DNA of 64,000 nucleotides from Allobosea sp. CS1GBMeth4 (GCF_900185715.1 NZ_FYAS01000025.1:186001-250000), one strand, 5' to 3'. Positions 34,971-44,327 are shown, counted from the stretch's first letter. The notes: generated by a model not told the origin, from the sequence alone. Program-made: numbers and translations.

Positions 34971-36227
34971 TCAGAAGCCCCGCCGCTCCAGCTCGGCTTC
35001 GGCTTCGGTGATGTAGTCCCGGATCACCGGCACGGCGCTCTTGTGCGGGCCGAGCAGCAGCTGGAAGACCATGTCGCCGCCGATGTCGAAGGAGATCGAG
35101 CAGGCGGAGAGATAGAACTCCCACATCCGTGCGAAGCGCTCGCCGAGCATCGTCACCACCTCCGGCCGGTGCGCCATGAAGCGCTCTCGCCAGGCCTCCA
35201 GCGTCCAGTGATAGTGCCGGCGCCAGAACTCGCAGTCGGAATGCCACAGCCCGGTCTGCTCGACCGCGGCGAAGACCTCCGACAGCGCCGGCGCATAGCC
35301 GCCCGGGAAGATGTACTTGTCGAAGAACGGGCCGGTGAAGCCGGGCGGCCCGACGCGGCCGATGCAGTGGACGAGCGCGATCCCGTCGGGGGTCATGAGG
35401 TCGCGGATCTTTTCGAAATAGTCGAGATAATGCGCGACGCCGACATGCTCCATCATGCCGACGGAGACGACGCGGTCGAAGGTTCCGGTCAGCTCGCGAT
35501 AGTCCTTGTTGACGAAGGTCACGGCATCGCCGACGCCGGCGGCCTCGGCGCGCTTCTGGGCGGCCGCCATCTGGTCGGGCGAGACGTTGAGCCCGGTCAC
35601 CTTCGCCCCGCAGGCCCTGGCGAGATAGATCGCGAGCTCGCCCCAGCCCGAGCCGATGTCGAGCACGCGCATGCCCGGCTCGATCTTCAGCTTGGCGGCG
35701 ATGTGCCGGAGCTTGGCCTTCTGCGCGGCTTCGAGCCCGACCTCGGGGCTGTGCCAATAGGCACAGGAATAGGTCATCGTCTCGTCGAGCCAGAGCCGGT
35801 AGAATTCGGTGGGGATGTCGTAATGGTGCTTCACCTTCTTGCCGGCGACGCCGAGGGGATTGTGCATCCGCCAGCGCCGGAGCTTGAAGCGGACCTTGCG
35901 GATCGCCGCCTGCAGCGGGTGCTTGCGCAATTCGCCGCGCTGGATCCAGAACAGCGTCAAGAGGTCGTGGATGGTCGAGCCGTCCTCGAACTCGATGCGC
36001 TGGTCCATGTAGCCTTCGGCCAGGGCGAGCTCGGGGTTGAGGAAGAGCTCGCGCTCGATCCTGTTGTCCTTGAAGCGCACCGTCACCTCGCCGGCGACGA
36101 CCGGCTTGCCGGCGAAGACGAACTCGGTCCGGCCCGGGCCGAAGACATGGCGCTGGCCGTCCGGCGCAATGACGGTGAGCCGGCCCTTGCGGATCGAGCG
36201 CTTCAGCAGTTTCGGCAACAGCAGCAT
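34971..36227 (-). CDS. cfa: Cyclopropane-fatty-acyl-phospholipid synthase
   Basis: The 418-residue enzyme transfers a methylene from S-adenosylmethionine to unsaturated acyl chains of membrane phospholipids. Visible motifs are HHYDIPTEFYRLWLDETMTYSCAYW, the SAM-binding VLDIGSGWGELAIYLAR, VGMMEHVG and the FIFPGG-type YIFPGGYAPALSEV. The ATG at 36227 gives the usual N-terminus; the frame continues to 36362 but without homologous residues. First gene of an operon with the phosphatase and VOC genes. CFA synthesis typically rises under acid or stationary-phase stress. Confidence 0.95.
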   Translation of the reverse strand: MLLLPKLLKRSIRKGRLTVIAPDGQRHVFGPGRTEFVFAGKPVVAGEVTVRFKDNRIERELFLNPELALAEGYMDQRIEFEDGSTIHDLLTLFWIQRGELRKHPLQAAIRKVRFKLRRWRMHNPLGVAGKKVKHHYDIPTEFYRLWLDETMTYSCAYWHSPEVGLEAAQKAKLRHIAAKLKIEPGMRVLDIGSGWGELAIYLARACGAKVTGLNVSPDQMAAAQKRAEAAGVGDAVTFVNKDYRELTGTFDRVVSVGMMEHVGVAHYLDYFEKIRDLMTPDGIALVHCIGRVGPPGFTGPFFDKYIFPGGYAPALSEVFAAVEQTGLWHSDCEFWRRHYHWTLEAWRERFMAHRPEVVTMLGERFARMWEFYLSACSISFDIGGDMVFQLLLGPHKSAVPVIRDYITEAEAELERRGF

Positions 36228-36373
36228 GGTCGGGCAGGCTCCGGTCGGTCGCGCGCAGGCTATCGGCTCGCCTGACGTGCCGTAAACCGCGCCTGCAATC
36301 AACCTGACTCCACAGCTGCCGCAGCCATGCCAGATCACGCGGCATCGGACGGCATCGTCCAAATGCAGATAAC

Positions 36374-36444
36374 GTGATCGATTCTAAGAGTTTAGAGCAT
36401 GCTCGATGCGAAAAACCGGTGCCACTTCTTCGCAGCATGCTCTA
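36374..36444 (+). repeat. Family C intergenic palindromic repeat, copy 2
   Basis: Begins GTGATCGATTCT, then AAGAGTTTAGAGCATGCTC, GCGAAAAACCGGTGCCAC, and ends GCAGCATGCTCTA. The arms GAGCATGCTC and GCATGCTC are self-complementary. It lies in the cfa/methyltransferase divergent gap. Same element as 17686-17754, with better-preserved arms. Confidence 0.85.
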
Positions 36445-36492
36445 GGGCTAGGCGGACGGCGCCCCGGCGCCGGTTTCGAAACGGGAAACCCG

Positions 36493-37206
36493 ATGTCCTG
36501 GCGTGATTTCTGGAACGGCGAGCATGCGATCTACGTCTCGGATCGCCACAAGGCTCTGCATTACCGCCGCATCGCGCAGGACATCGCCGCCGCCGTGCCG
36601 TCCCGGGACGCGGCGGTGCTCGATGTCGGCTGCGGCGAGGCGCTCTCGGCCGATCTCGTCGCCACCGCCAGCGGCCGGCTGATCCTCTGCGAGGCGGCGC
36701 CGACCGTCCGCGACAAGCTGAAGGTCCGTTTCGGCGCGCTCGCCAATCTCTCGGTCGTCTCGCCGGAAGAGGTCGAGGCCCTGCCGGACGATTCGCTCGA
36801 CCTCGTCGTTGCCAATTCGCTGATCCAGTATCTGAGCGAGGACGAGCTGAAGCGGGCGCTGGCGACCTGGCTCGCCAAGCTGAAGCCCGGCGGCGAGCTC
36901 ATCCTCGCCGACGTGATCCCGCCCGACCTCTCGCCCCTGACCGACGCGACCGAATTGCTCGCCTTCGCCTGGCGCGGCGGCTTCTTCGTCGCGGCCCTCG
37001 GCGGGCTGGTGCGCACGGTCTTCTCGGACTACCGCAAGCTGCGCGCGCAATACGGGCTCTCGACCTACAGCCCCGTCGGCATCTCGGCGCTGGTCGAGGC
37101 GGCCGGCTTCGAGGCCGTCACGCGCCGCCCGAATTTCGGCCACAACCCGCACCGCATGGCCTTCTCGGCCAGGAAGCCGCTGCCGCCCGCGGTCGCGACG
37201 CCGTGA
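36493..37206 (+). CDS. Class I SAM-dependent methyltransferase
   Basis: A 237-residue protein with the SAM-binding motif AAVLDVGCGEALSADLVA (about residues 40-57), then LVVANSLIQYLSEDELKRAL and KLKPGGELILADVIPP. The C-terminal third (AFAWRGGFFVAALGGLVRTVFSDY) is amphipathic or hydrophobic, so it may work at the membrane. Substrate unknown. Its stop abuts that of the convergent GtrA gene. Confidence 0.9.
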   Translation: MSWRDFWNGEHAIYVSDRHKALHYRRIAQDIAAAVPSRDAAVLDVGCGEALSADLVATASGRLILCEAAPTVRDKLKVRFGALANLSVVSPEEVEALPDDSLDLVVANSLIQYLSEDELKRALATWLAKLKPGGELILADVIPPDLSPLTDATELLAFAWRGGFFVAALGGLVRTVFSDYRKLRAQYGLSTYSPVGISALVEAAGFEAVTRRPNFGHNPHRMAFSARKPLPPAVATP

Positions 37207-37611
37207 TCACGCGCCTTCGCGATCGGCGAAGGAGAAGAATTTGTGCCCGGCGAAGGTGAAGATCATCACGATCAGCGTGGTGACGAGCTGCATCGGCAGA
37301 TAGGGCAGGCCGGCGACCTTGACGAAGAGGTGCATCAGCACGCCGGTCAGCAGGAAGCCGCCGAAGGCGATCAGGCCGAAGCGCCAGCTCGCCTCGCCAT
37401 GGCTCCGCGTCGCCTCGAAGGTCAGCCAGCGGTTCAGCGAATAGGAGACCACGGCGCCGAGCGCGAAGCCGGCGAGCGAGGCCGGAACGGGATCGACCCC
37501 GCCGAGCTCGACCAGGCCGATCAGCAGCGCGTAATGCGCGACCGCCGTCACCCCGCCGGAGAAGGCGTAGGCGACGACCTGGCGCGCAGGACGGGGGAGA
37601 CGGTTCAGCAT
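37207..37611 (-). CDS. GtrA family membrane protein
   Basis: The 134-residue four-helix protein has the GtrA pattern (VAYAFSGGVTAVAHYALLIGL, ALGAVVSYSLNRWLTFEATRSH and a C-terminal FTFAGHKFFSF). GtrA proteins are thought to flip undecaprenyl-linked sugars for cell-surface glycosylation. No glycosyltransferase lies next to it here. Confidence 0.9.
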   Translation of the reverse strand: MLNRLPRPARQVVAYAFSGGVTAVAHYALLIGLVELGGVDPVPASLAGFALGAVVSYSLNRWLTFEATRSHGEASWRFGLIAFGGFLLTGVLMHLFVKVAGLPYLPMQLVTTLIVMIFTFAGHKFFSFADREGA

Positions 37612-37717
37612 CGCGGATGCCTATACCGCGGATGCTGAACGGAAGCCTACATGCCGCGCCCTTGCCTGCCTCGGCTCGTTCCGGACGGCGTGCGCGGCGG
37701 CGGCGCGCCGGGATCCA

Positions 37718-38398
37718 TCAATGCGCCAGCATTTCCTCGGCGATCTGCTTCCCGGTCAGATCGGCCGGATAATAGGTCGGCCAGTTGGTGACCTCCTTCA
37801 GCAGGGCGGCGCGGTCGTCGCCCCAGTAGAGATGGTAGTGGTCCGCGATGTCCGGTGCGATCATGTGATCGCTGAACTGGATGAAGCGCGGCGCCGCCTC
37901 GTCGCCGTCCTCTTTTCTGAAAATGAAGCGGACACCGCGATTGCCCTTGGCGTAGGTGAGAATCTCGTAGCCGTCCGGCACGTAATTGGCCTTGGTGGGC
38001 TGCTTTCCACGAAAGAACGTCACGCTTTTTCCGGCGATGACGATGCGGTCGACATCGGTCTTGTAGCCGGCCTTGTAATAGGCTCGGTATTCGCTCGCGC
38101 TCTTGTCGCCACGCTTCGCCTTCTCGGCCATCACCGGGTTCAGCGTGCCGTCGAGCAGGTAGGGATAGACGGACTGCCATTCGCCCTCCCAATCCTCCAG
38201 CGTGCGCGGCTTGACCTGCTCGTCCCTGAAATAGCCGTTGTAGACCTCGCTTTTCGCGCCATGGGCGTGGCCGTGCGCGTGATCGTGCTCCTTGGACGAT
38301 CTGGCGTGCGCCGCTCCCGCGGAGACGGCCTGTCCGGCCAAGGCCAGGGCCGAGACCAGGGCGAGCGCGCGGGCGGGCCTGGTGACTATGTTGTGCAT
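37718..38398 (-). CDS. zinT: Zinc-binding periplasmic protein ZinT
   Basis: The 226-residue protein has a signal peptide (to about residue 32), a histidine-rich segment (EHDHAHGHAHG, about 37-47) and a ZinT/YodA lipocalin-like domain (YFRDEQVKPRTLEDWEGEWQSVYPYLLDGTLNPVM, FSDHMIAPDIADHYHLYWGDD) with the metal-binding histidines. ZinT traps zinc in the periplasm under zinc limitation. It lies 30 bases after zigA in one operon with a Zur-type site at its head. Confidence 0.94.
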   Translation of the reverse strand: MHNIVTRPARALALVSALALAGQAVSAGAAHARSSKEHDHAHGHAHGAKSEVYNGYFRDEQVKPRTLEDWEGEWQSVYPYLLDGTLNPVMAEKAKRGDKSASEYRAYYKAGYKTDVDRIVIAGKSVTFFRGKQPTKANYVPDGYEILTYAKGNRGVRFIFRKEDGDEAAPRFIQFSDHMIAPDIADHYHLYWGDDRAALLKEVTNWPTYYPADLTGKQIAEEMLAH

Positions 38399-38428
38399 GC
38401 GTCGGGTCCTTGTCGATGGGTGGTCGGG

Positions 38429-39649
38429 TTATGAGGCGGCCGCTTCGGCCCGGCGCCAGGTCGGGAACGGATCGGGCAGGTCGCGATAGCGCTCGGGTCT
38501 GAAGGCGATGGTCGGCGTCTCGCCGACGAGGCAGGCATCGAGCGCGGCGCGGATGGCGGGTTCGTCCAAACCGGCGCCGATGAAGACCAGTTCCTGCCGG
38601 CGGTCGCCCCAGACCGCGTGCCAGTGCCGGTTCAGGAGCGCGCGCCAGTCCGGATGATCGGGCCAGCGCGGGCGCGGCACGGCCGCCCACCAGAACCCCA
38701 TCGCCTCGGTCCGGCAGATCGCGCCGGCGAGCGACATCTCGCCGACCCATTCCGGCCGCGTCGCCAGCCAGAAATGCCCCTTGGCGCGGATCACCCCGGA
38801 CCAGCTCCGTCCGAGGAAATCGTTGAACCTGCCCGGGTGGAACGGTCGGCGCGCCCGATAGACGAAGGAGGAAATGCCGTATTCCTCGGTCTCCGGCACA
38901 TGGTCTTTGAAGCCGTAGAGCTCCTTGTGCCAGAGCGGATGCTCCTGCGCCTTCTCATGATCGAACAGACCGGTGTCGAGGATCTGATCGAGCGGCGCCC
39001 CTCCGAAATCGGCCTCGATCAGCCGCGCATCCGGATTGAGCGCCCGGATCACCAGTTTCGCCTGCTCCACCGCCGCGGAACCGGCGTCGGAGACCTTGTT
39101 GAGCACCACGACGTCCGCGAACTCGATCTGCTCGACCAGCAGATCGACCAGCGTGCGCTCGTCGCCCTCGCCGGCCGTCTCGCCGCGCTCGCGCAGGAAG
39201 TCGCGCGAGCCGTAATCCTTCAGCAGATTCACGGCGTCGACCACCGTCACCATGGTGTCGAGCCGGGCGAAATCCGAGAGCGAGAAGCCGTCCTCGTCGC
39301 GAAATGCGAAGGTGGCTGCGATCGGCAGCGGCTCGGCGATGCCGGTGCCCTCGATCAAGAGGTAGTCGAAGCGCCCGTCGCGGGCGATCCGGCCGACCTC
39401 GGCGAGGAGATCGTCGCGCAAGGTGCAGCAGATGCAGCCATTGCTCATCTCGACCAGCTTCTCGTCGGTGCGCGAGAGGTCGCCGCCGCCGGCGCGCACC
39501 AGATCGGCGTCGATGTTCACCTCGCTCATATCGTTGACGATGACCGCGACCTTGCGGCCGTCGCGGTTGTTGAGGACATGGTTCAGCAGCGTCGTCTTGC
39601 CGGCGCCGAGAAAGCCGGAGAGCACGGTGACGGGAAGGCGGCCATCCAT
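38429..39649 (-). CDS. zigA: COG0523/CobW family zinc chaperone GTPase ZigA
   Basis: The 406-residue GTPase has Walker A ([15 protein letters not shown]), the metal-binding [13 protein letters not shown] (CxCC motif), [10 protein letters not shown] and NKVSD for guanine recognition, and a CobW_C domain. ZigA-type members deliver zinc to client enzymes when zinc is scarce. The ATG at 39649 is chosen; the frame extends to 39679, but those codons lie in the Zur-type palindrome. It leads the zigA-zinT operon. Confidence 0.93.
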   Translation of the reverse strand: MDGRLPVTVLSGFLGAGKTTLLNHVLNNRDGRKVAVIVNDMSEVNIDADLVRAGGGDLSRTDEKLVEMSNGCICCTLRDDLLAEVGRIARDGRFDYLLIEGTGIAEPLPIAATFAFRDEDGFSLSDFARLDTMVTVVDAVNLLKDYGSRDFLRERGETAGEGDERTLVDLLVEQIEFADVVVLNKVSDAGSAAVEQAKLVIRALNPDARLIEADFGGAPLDQILDTGLFDHEKAQEHPLWHKELYGFKDHVPETEEYGISSFVYRARRPFHPGRFNDFLGRSWSGVIRAKGHFWLATRPEWVGEMSLAGAICRTEAMGFWWAAVPRPRWPDHPDWRALLNRHWHAVWGDRRQELVFIGAGLDEPAIRAALDACLVGETPTIAFRPERYRDLPDPFPTWRRAEAAAS

Positions 39650-39663
39650 CGCGGGTCTCAATT

Positions 39664-39678
39664 TGTTACGTTGTAACA
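39664..39678 (-). promoter_or_regulatory. Zur-box-like operator upstream of zigA-zinT
   Basis: TGTTAC-GTT-GTAACA is a perfect dyad that resembles the alphaproteobacterial Zur site (GTTAT-N3-ATAAC type). It lies 15 bases before the zigA start in an AT-rich patch. Binding is inferred from the site and the function of the operon. Confidence 0.7.
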
Positions 39679-39791
39679 TTTCATAGCGAGAGCGGATTGC
39701 GGACGCAAGGCTGCCGTGCAGGCGCGTCGCTGGCCTTCCACAGCACGCGCCCTAAGCTCGCCCCCTTCCGTGGCGATGGAGCAGCCCGCGC

Positions 39792-41174
39792 ATGACCGAG
39801 ATCGACCTGCTGGTGCGTGCCGAATTCCTCTATCCGGTCAGCCCCGGAATGCCGGTGATCCCCGATGGCGAGGTCGCGATCGCCGGCGGGCGCATCCTCC
39901 ACGCCGGCCCGCGCCAGCCTGAGGGGCACTGGGCGCCGGCGCGCACGCTAGAGGGCGCCGGCCGGGCCGTGCTGCCGGGCTTCGTCAACTGCCACTCGCA
40001 CGCGGCCTCGCTGGTCTTCCGCAGCCAGACCGACGACCACGCCGCCAAGGCGGCGCTGCTCGAAGTCGCTTTCCGGATGGAAAAGGACATCACGGAGGAC
40101 GAATGGGCGCTGCTGGCGGAAGCCGGCTGCGCCGACATGCTCCAGGCCGGCATCACCACGATCAACGACATCTGGTACGCGCCGCACCGGCTCGCGGAGA
40201 CGGTCGAGGCCTGCGGCCTGCGCGCCCAGATCGCCCACAAGGTCTTCGACGTCCGCCTGCACGAACTCTGGCGCGGCGACTACACCCACCATCCCGGTAT
40301 CGGCGAGGAGCGCCTGCGCGACGGCGTCGCCTTCGCCGAGCGCTGGCACGGCGCCGCCGATGGCCGCATCACCGCGCGCATCGGCACGCATGCGACCGAC
40401 ACCTGCGCGGCGGAGTTGCTGCGCGCCGCCCGCGCCGAAGCCGACCGGCTCGGCATCGGCATGCACATCCACGCCGCCCAGAGCGTCGCCGAGGTCGATC
40501 AGATCAGGGCGGCCCATGGCTGCGGCCCGGTCGAGTTCCTGCGGGATGCCGGCATGCTCGGCCCCGATGTCGTGCTGGCGCATCTCGTCTTCGCCGGGAC
40601 GGGCGACCTCGATGCGGTCCGCGAGAGCGGCGCGGCCTACGCCCATTGCCCGACGATCTATCCGCGCCGCGGCCGCTATCCGCCGCTGGAGGAGATCATG
40701 GCGCGCGGCATCCCGACCGGCTTCGCCACCGACTGGATGCTGAACGACCCGTTCGAGGGCATGCGCAACGCCCTCAACGCCATGCGCCTGCGCCTGGGGA
40801 GCCCGACCGCCCTCTCCTGCGCGCAGGCGCTGGAGCTACACACGATCGGCGCCGCCCGGGTCATGGGTCTCGAGGACGAGATCGGCTCGCTGGAGGCAGG
40901 CAAGAAGGCCGACCTGATCATGGTCGACATCGACCGCCCGCATCTCCAGCCCTATTACGGCGATTACGCCGCGCTGGTCTATTACGCCCGGGCGAGCGAT
41001 GTGGTGACGAGCATCGTCGACGGCGCCATCCTGGTCGAGGATGGCCGCCCGACCCGCCTGGATCGCGAGCGGACGATGGCGCGGATCAGGGAGAAGGTGC
41101 CGGGCTGGCGCGGAAAGCTGGCGGCGCTCGGCAGCCGGGCGGTGTTCGGGCCGGGCTGCCCTTGCTGCGCCTGA
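39792..41174 (+). CDS. Amidohydrolase (TrzA/AtzA-like deaminase or chlorohydrolase)
   Basis: The 460-residue enzyme has the metal site FVNCHSHAA (HxH), MHIHAAQSVAEVDQI, HLVFAGTGD and FATDWMLND (Asp), followed by LELHTIGAARVMGLEDEIGSLEAGKKADLIMVDID, the usual composite beta-sandwich of amidohydrolases. The class includes guanine, cytosine, adenosyl and triazine deaminases. The end (VFGPGCPCCA) has three clustered cysteines. Substrate unknown. Its stop touches that of the convergent LysR gene. Confidence 0.9.
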   Translation: MTEIDLLVRAEFLYPVSPGMPVIPDGEVAIAGGRILHAGPRQPEGHWAPARTLEGAGRAVLPGFVNCHSHAASLVFRSQTDDHAAKAALLEVAFRMEKDITEDEWALLAEAGCADMLQAGITTINDIWYAPHRLAETVEACGLRAQIAHKVFDVRLHELWRGDYTHHPGIGEERLRDGVAFAERWHGAADGRITARIGTHATDTCAAELLRAARAEADRLGIGMHIHAAQSVAEVDQIRAAHGCGPVEFLRDAGMLGPDVVLAHLVFAGTGDLDAVRESGAAYAHCPTIYPRRGRYPPLEEIMARGIPTGFATDWMLNDPFEGMRNALNAMRLRLGSPTALSCAQALELHTIGAARVMGLEDEIGSLEAGKKADLIMVDIDRPHLQPYYGDYAALVYYARASDVVTSIVDGAILVEDGRPTRLDRERTMARIREKVPGWRGKLAALGSRAVFGPGCPCCA

Positions 41175-42059
41175 TCAGCCGGTCGCGGCCGCCGGCTCCG
41201 CGATCAGCCGCCGAACGGCGTCGGCGGCGATGTCGAGCAGATCTTCCGCGGCCGGCGTTCGCGCCTCCGCTGCCAGCAGGCGCACCTCGATCGGCGGCAG
41301 CTCCGGCAAGCCGTGGGCGGCGGCGACATCGCCGACATTCCCGGGCAGGCGGTGGCGGGTCCGCACCGAAACGCCGTGCCCCGCGCCGACGGCGGCCCAG
41401 AGCCCGGGTAGGCTCGGCGTGGTCAGCGCCATCCGCCAGCGCAGGCGCTGACGGTCGAGCGTCTGGAGCGCCGTCTGGCGGAACAGGCAGGGATGGTCGA
41501 ACAGCACCAGCGGCAGCTCGGCCGGGGCGAGCGGAACGGCGTCCGGCGCGGCCAGCCAGACCAGCGGCAAGGTCGCGACATGCGCGCCGACCGTCGACGC
41601 CCCCGCCTTGAAGAAGGCGAGCGCGACATCGAGCCTGCCGGCCTGGACCTCGTCCTCCAGCGCATAATTGCGCCCGGCGCGCACCTCGATATGGGAATTG
41701 GGCCGGCGCTGCGAGAACAGCCTCAGCACCTCCGGCATCACGTCCTCGAAGAAGTCCTGCGGCAGGCCGAGCCGCACCGTCGCCGCCCCCGCGCTGTTGC
41801 CGACGGCGGCGGCGGCCTCGTCGTTCAGTGCGATGATCTGCCTGGCATAGCGCAGCAACGCTTCGCCGGCCTCGGTCGGAACCAGCCCGCGCCCATCGCG
41901 GCGGAACAGCGGGCGCCGCGCCTGCTCCTCCAGTTTCTTCAGCTGCATGCTGATCGCCGATTGCGATCGCCCCAGCTGCACGGCGGCGCGGGCGAAGCTG
42001 CCGAGTTCGACGCCGACCACCATCGCCCGGAGCGCGTCCATGTCGAAACTTGCGGCCAT
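41175..42059 (-). CDS. LysR family transcriptional regulator
   Basis: The 294-residue protein has a LysR winged helix (MDALRAMVVGVELGSFARAAVQLGRSQSAISMQLKKLEEQARRPLF) and an effector domain (VRLGLPQDFFEDVMPEVLRLFSQRRPNSHIEVRAGRN). It resembles the NodD/HdfR-type branch. It is divergent from the rraA-like/qor-like pair, and a palindrome in the gap is its probable operator. Confidence 0.92.
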   Translation of the reverse strand: MAASFDMDALRAMVVGVELGSFARAAVQLGRSQSAISMQLKKLEEQARRPLFRRDGRGLVPTEAGEALLRYARQIIALNDEAAAAVGNSAGAATVRLGLPQDFFEDVMPEVLRLFSQRRPNSHIEVRAGRNYALEDEVQAGRLDVALAFFKAGASTVGAHVATLPLVWLAAPDAVPLAPAELPLVLFDHPCLFRQTALQTLDRQRLRWRMALTTPSLPGLWAAVGAGHGVSVRTRHRLPGNVGDVAAAHGLPELPPIEVRLLAAEARTPAAEDLLDIAADAVRRLIAEPAAATG

Positions 42060-42094
42060 CGACCAGAAATCCTGAAACGAGACTTGCGATCATT

Positions 42095-42110
42095 TCGTTA
42101 TTCGTAACGA
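42095..42110. promoter_or_regulatory. Palindrome in LysR divergent gap
   Basis: TCGTTATTCGTAACGA has 6-bp perfect arms around TTCG. It lies 36 bases from the LysR start and 69 bases from the rraA-like start. LysR sites contain T-N11-A within dyads, which fits here. Confidence 0.55.
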
Positions 42111-42178
42111 TCTCGCATTGCTAGCGTCCTGTCCAGCGGCCCGCGCGGCCGGCCTCGAACTTGATGCGGAGGACAGAG

Positions 42179-42883
42179 ATGAAACCCGACCTGATCGCGC
42201 AACTGAAGACGCTCACCACCCCGCATCTCGCCGATGGCTGCCTGCGCGCCGGCGCGCCGATCCGCTTCGCTCCCACTGGGCTGCGGCCGCTCGCGCCGGA
42301 TATGGAACTGCGCGGCCGCGCCCGCCCCGTCCGTCATGTCGGCAGCATCGACGTCTTCTTCGAGCTGCTGGAGCACGCCGCGCCGGGCGAGGTGATCGTG
42401 ATCGACAATGGCGGGCGCCTCGACGAGGCCTGCATCGGCGACATCGTCGCGCTCGAAGCCAAGGCGGCCGGCATCGCCGGCTTCGTGATCTGGGGCCTGC
42501 ACCGCGACAATCGCGAGCTGGCGGAGCTCGGCCTGCCCGTCTTCAGCCTCGGCGCTCTGCCGACGGGGCCGCAGCGCCTGCATCCGCGCCCACATGATCT
42601 CTTCCGCCAGGCGCTGGTCGGCCAGCACGGCATCGCCGAGACGGACTATGTTGCCGCCGACGGCAACGGCGTCCTGTTCCTCCCCGAAAGTCGGATCGAG
42701 GACATCGTCACGGCGGCGATCGGCTATCGCGAGACCGAGGCGCGCCAGCTCGCCGCGATGCGCGCGGGCCGCAGCTACCGCAGCCAGACGCGCTTCCACC
42801 AATACCTCGCGGAGCGGGTGCGGAATCCCGGCTACGGCTTCCGCCAGCATCTGAAGGACATCGAGGCCGCCGGCGAGGTGTGA
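42179..42883 (+). CDS. RraA-like aldolase/decarboxylase family protein
   Basis: A 234-residue protein with LTTPHLADGCLRAGAPIRF and the family core VIDNGGRLDEACIGDIVALEAKAAGIAGFVIWGLHRDNREL, with the G-x-x-R-D site that binds oxaloacetate-like substrates and Mg. RraA-like proteins include HMG/CHA aldolases in aromatic catabolism and RNase E inhibitors; context with a LysR and an oxidoreductase suggests the catabolic type. GAGGACAG precedes the ATG at 42179. Confidence 0.87.
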   Translation: MKPDLIAQLKTLTTPHLADGCLRAGAPIRFAPTGLRPLAPDMELRGRARPVRHVGSIDVFFELLEHAAPGEVIVIDNGGRLDEACIGDIVALEAKAAGIAGFVIWGLHRDNRELAELGLPVFSLGALPTGPQRLHPRPHDLFRQALVGQHGIAETDYVAADGNGVLFLPESRIEDIVTAAIGYRETEARQLAAMRAGRSYRSQTRFHQYLAERVRNPGYGFRQHLKDIEAAGEV

Positions 42884-42934
42884 TCCGCCTCGCGCATCCG
42901 ACCCGCCTCCACCCGCTCAACCCGAGACCGTGCA

Positions 42935-43909
42935 ATGACCAGGCAAATCCGCATCCATGAAACCGGCGGCCCCGATGTGCTGCGTTATGAGGACACCGTC
43001 CTCGGCGCCCCCGGCCCTGGCCAGGTCCGTTTGCGTCAGACGGCGATCGGCCTCAACTTCATCGACGTCTACCAGCGTACCGGCCTCTATCCGCTGCCGC
43101 TGCCGAGCGGCATCGGCCTCGAGGCCGCGGGCGTCGTCGAAGCCGTCGGCGACGGTGTCGGCCATCTGCGGCCCGGCGACCGCGTCGCCTATGCCGGCGG
43201 CCCGCCCGGCGCCTATGCCGAGGCCCGCATCATGCCGGCCGCGCCGCTGGTCAAACTGCCCCAGGCCATCGGCGACGAGCAGGCCGCCGCGATCATGCTG
43301 CAGGGCCTGACGGCCTACTACCTGATCCATCGGACCTACCGCGTCTCGTCGGGGGAGACCGTGCTCTTCCATGCCGCGGCCGGCGGCGTCGGGCTGATCG
43401 CCTGCCAATGGCTCCGGGCGCTCGGCGCGACGGTGATCGGTACCGTCGGCAGCGAGGAGAAGGCGGCGCTGGCGCGCGCGCATGGCTGTGCCCATACGAT
43501 CCTCTACCGCGAGGAGAACATCGCCGAGCGGGTGCGCGCGATCACCGACGGCGCCGGCGTTCCGGTGGTCTACGACTCCGTCGGCAAGGATACCTGGGAC
43601 GCATCGCTCGACTGCCTTCGTCCGCTCGGCCTGATGGTCAGCTACGGCAACGCCTCGGGCGCGGTGCCGCCCTTCCCTCTGAGCCAGCTCGCCGGCAAGG
43701 GCTCGCTGTTCGTGACGCGGCCGATGCTCGCGACCTACATGGCCACGCGCGAGGACCTCGAAGCCGCCGCGACGGCGCTGTTCGCCGTCGTCGCCGAGGG
43801 CACGGTCAGGGTCGGGGCCCGGCAATCCTACCGGCTCGCCGATGCGGCGCAGGCGCATCGCGACCTCGAGGCCCGCAGGACCTCCGGCTCGACCATCCTC
43901 ATCCCGTAG
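42935..43909 (+). CDS. qor: NADPH:quinone oxidoreductase family (Qor-like)
   Basis: The 324-residue medium-chain dehydrogenase lacks the zinc ligands. It has GLNFIDVYQRTGLYPLPLPSGIGLEAAGVVEAVGDGV, the YYLIHRTYRV segment and the nucleotide fold VLFHAAAGGVGLIACQWLRALGATVIGTVG. These match zeta-crystallin/Qor enzymes. It reduces quinones or enals with NADPH in the cytosol. Second gene after the rraA-like gene (51-base gap). Confidence 0.9.
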   Translation: MTRQIRIHETGGPDVLRYEDTVLGAPGPGQVRLRQTAIGLNFIDVYQRTGLYPLPLPSGIGLEAAGVVEAVGDGVGHLRPGDRVAYAGGPPGAYAEARIMPAAPLVKLPQAIGDEQAAAIMLQGLTAYYLIHRTYRVSSGETVLFHAAAGGVGLIACQWLRALGATVIGTVGSEEKAALARAHGCAHTILYREENIAERVRAITDGAGVPVVYDSVGKDTWDASLDCLRPLGLMVSYGNASGAVPPFPLSQLAGKGSLFVTRPMLATYMATREDLEAAATALFAVVAEGTVRVGARQSYRLADAAQAHRDLEARRTSGSTILIP

Positions 43910-43935
43910 CGTCGCCCCTTGGCCCGGCCGCGCGA

Positions 43936-44289
43936 TCAGACGTCGAGCTTGACCCGCGGCACCGACGGGTCGCGCCGTGCCGTCTCGATCACGCTGTCGA
44001 GCAGGCCGGGGAAGCGCCGCTCGAACTCCTCGCGCCGGATGCTGAGGAAGCGCACCGTTCCCTCGGCGCGCGAGCGCGTGATCCCGGCCTCGCGCAGCTT
44101 GGCGAAGTGATAGGAGAGCAGCGAGGGGGAGGCGAGCTCGGTGAAGGCGCCGCAGCGCGCCTTGTCGACCTCCTCGCAATCGGCGAGCGAGACCAGGATC
44201 CCGAGCCGGATCGGGTCGCCCAGCGCCGCGAACACGTCGGCCGGCACGACGTCCTCGATATCGGGATGGAAGGGCTGCGGCTTCTTCAT
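43936..44289 (-). CDS. ArsR family transcriptional regulator
   Basis: The 117-residue protein has an ArsR winged helix (VFAALGDPIRLGILVSLADCEEVDKARC, then SLLSYHFAKLREAGITRSRAEGTVRFLSI). The ATG at 44289 is preferred; a TTG at 44325 would also be in frame but abuts the operator. Cysteines at about 46 and 54 could take part in metal or redox sensing. It is divergent from an MFS gene with two copies of a palindromic operator between them. Confidence 0.88.
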   Translation of the reverse strand: MKKPQPFHPDIEDVVPADVFAALGDPIRLGILVSLADCEEVDKARCGAFTELASPSLLSYHFAKLREAGITRSRAEGTVRFLSIRREEFERRFPGLLDSVIETARRDPSVPRVKLDV

Positions 44290-44327
44290 CACGTCAGGCT
44301 TAATTGCCTCGGCCGCTCCTGACAAGT

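Noticed and set aside
37679-37717. Possible remnant of a family A repeat near the zinT end
   Set aside because: Only a short CGGGATCCAT-like match is present; too little to call a copy.
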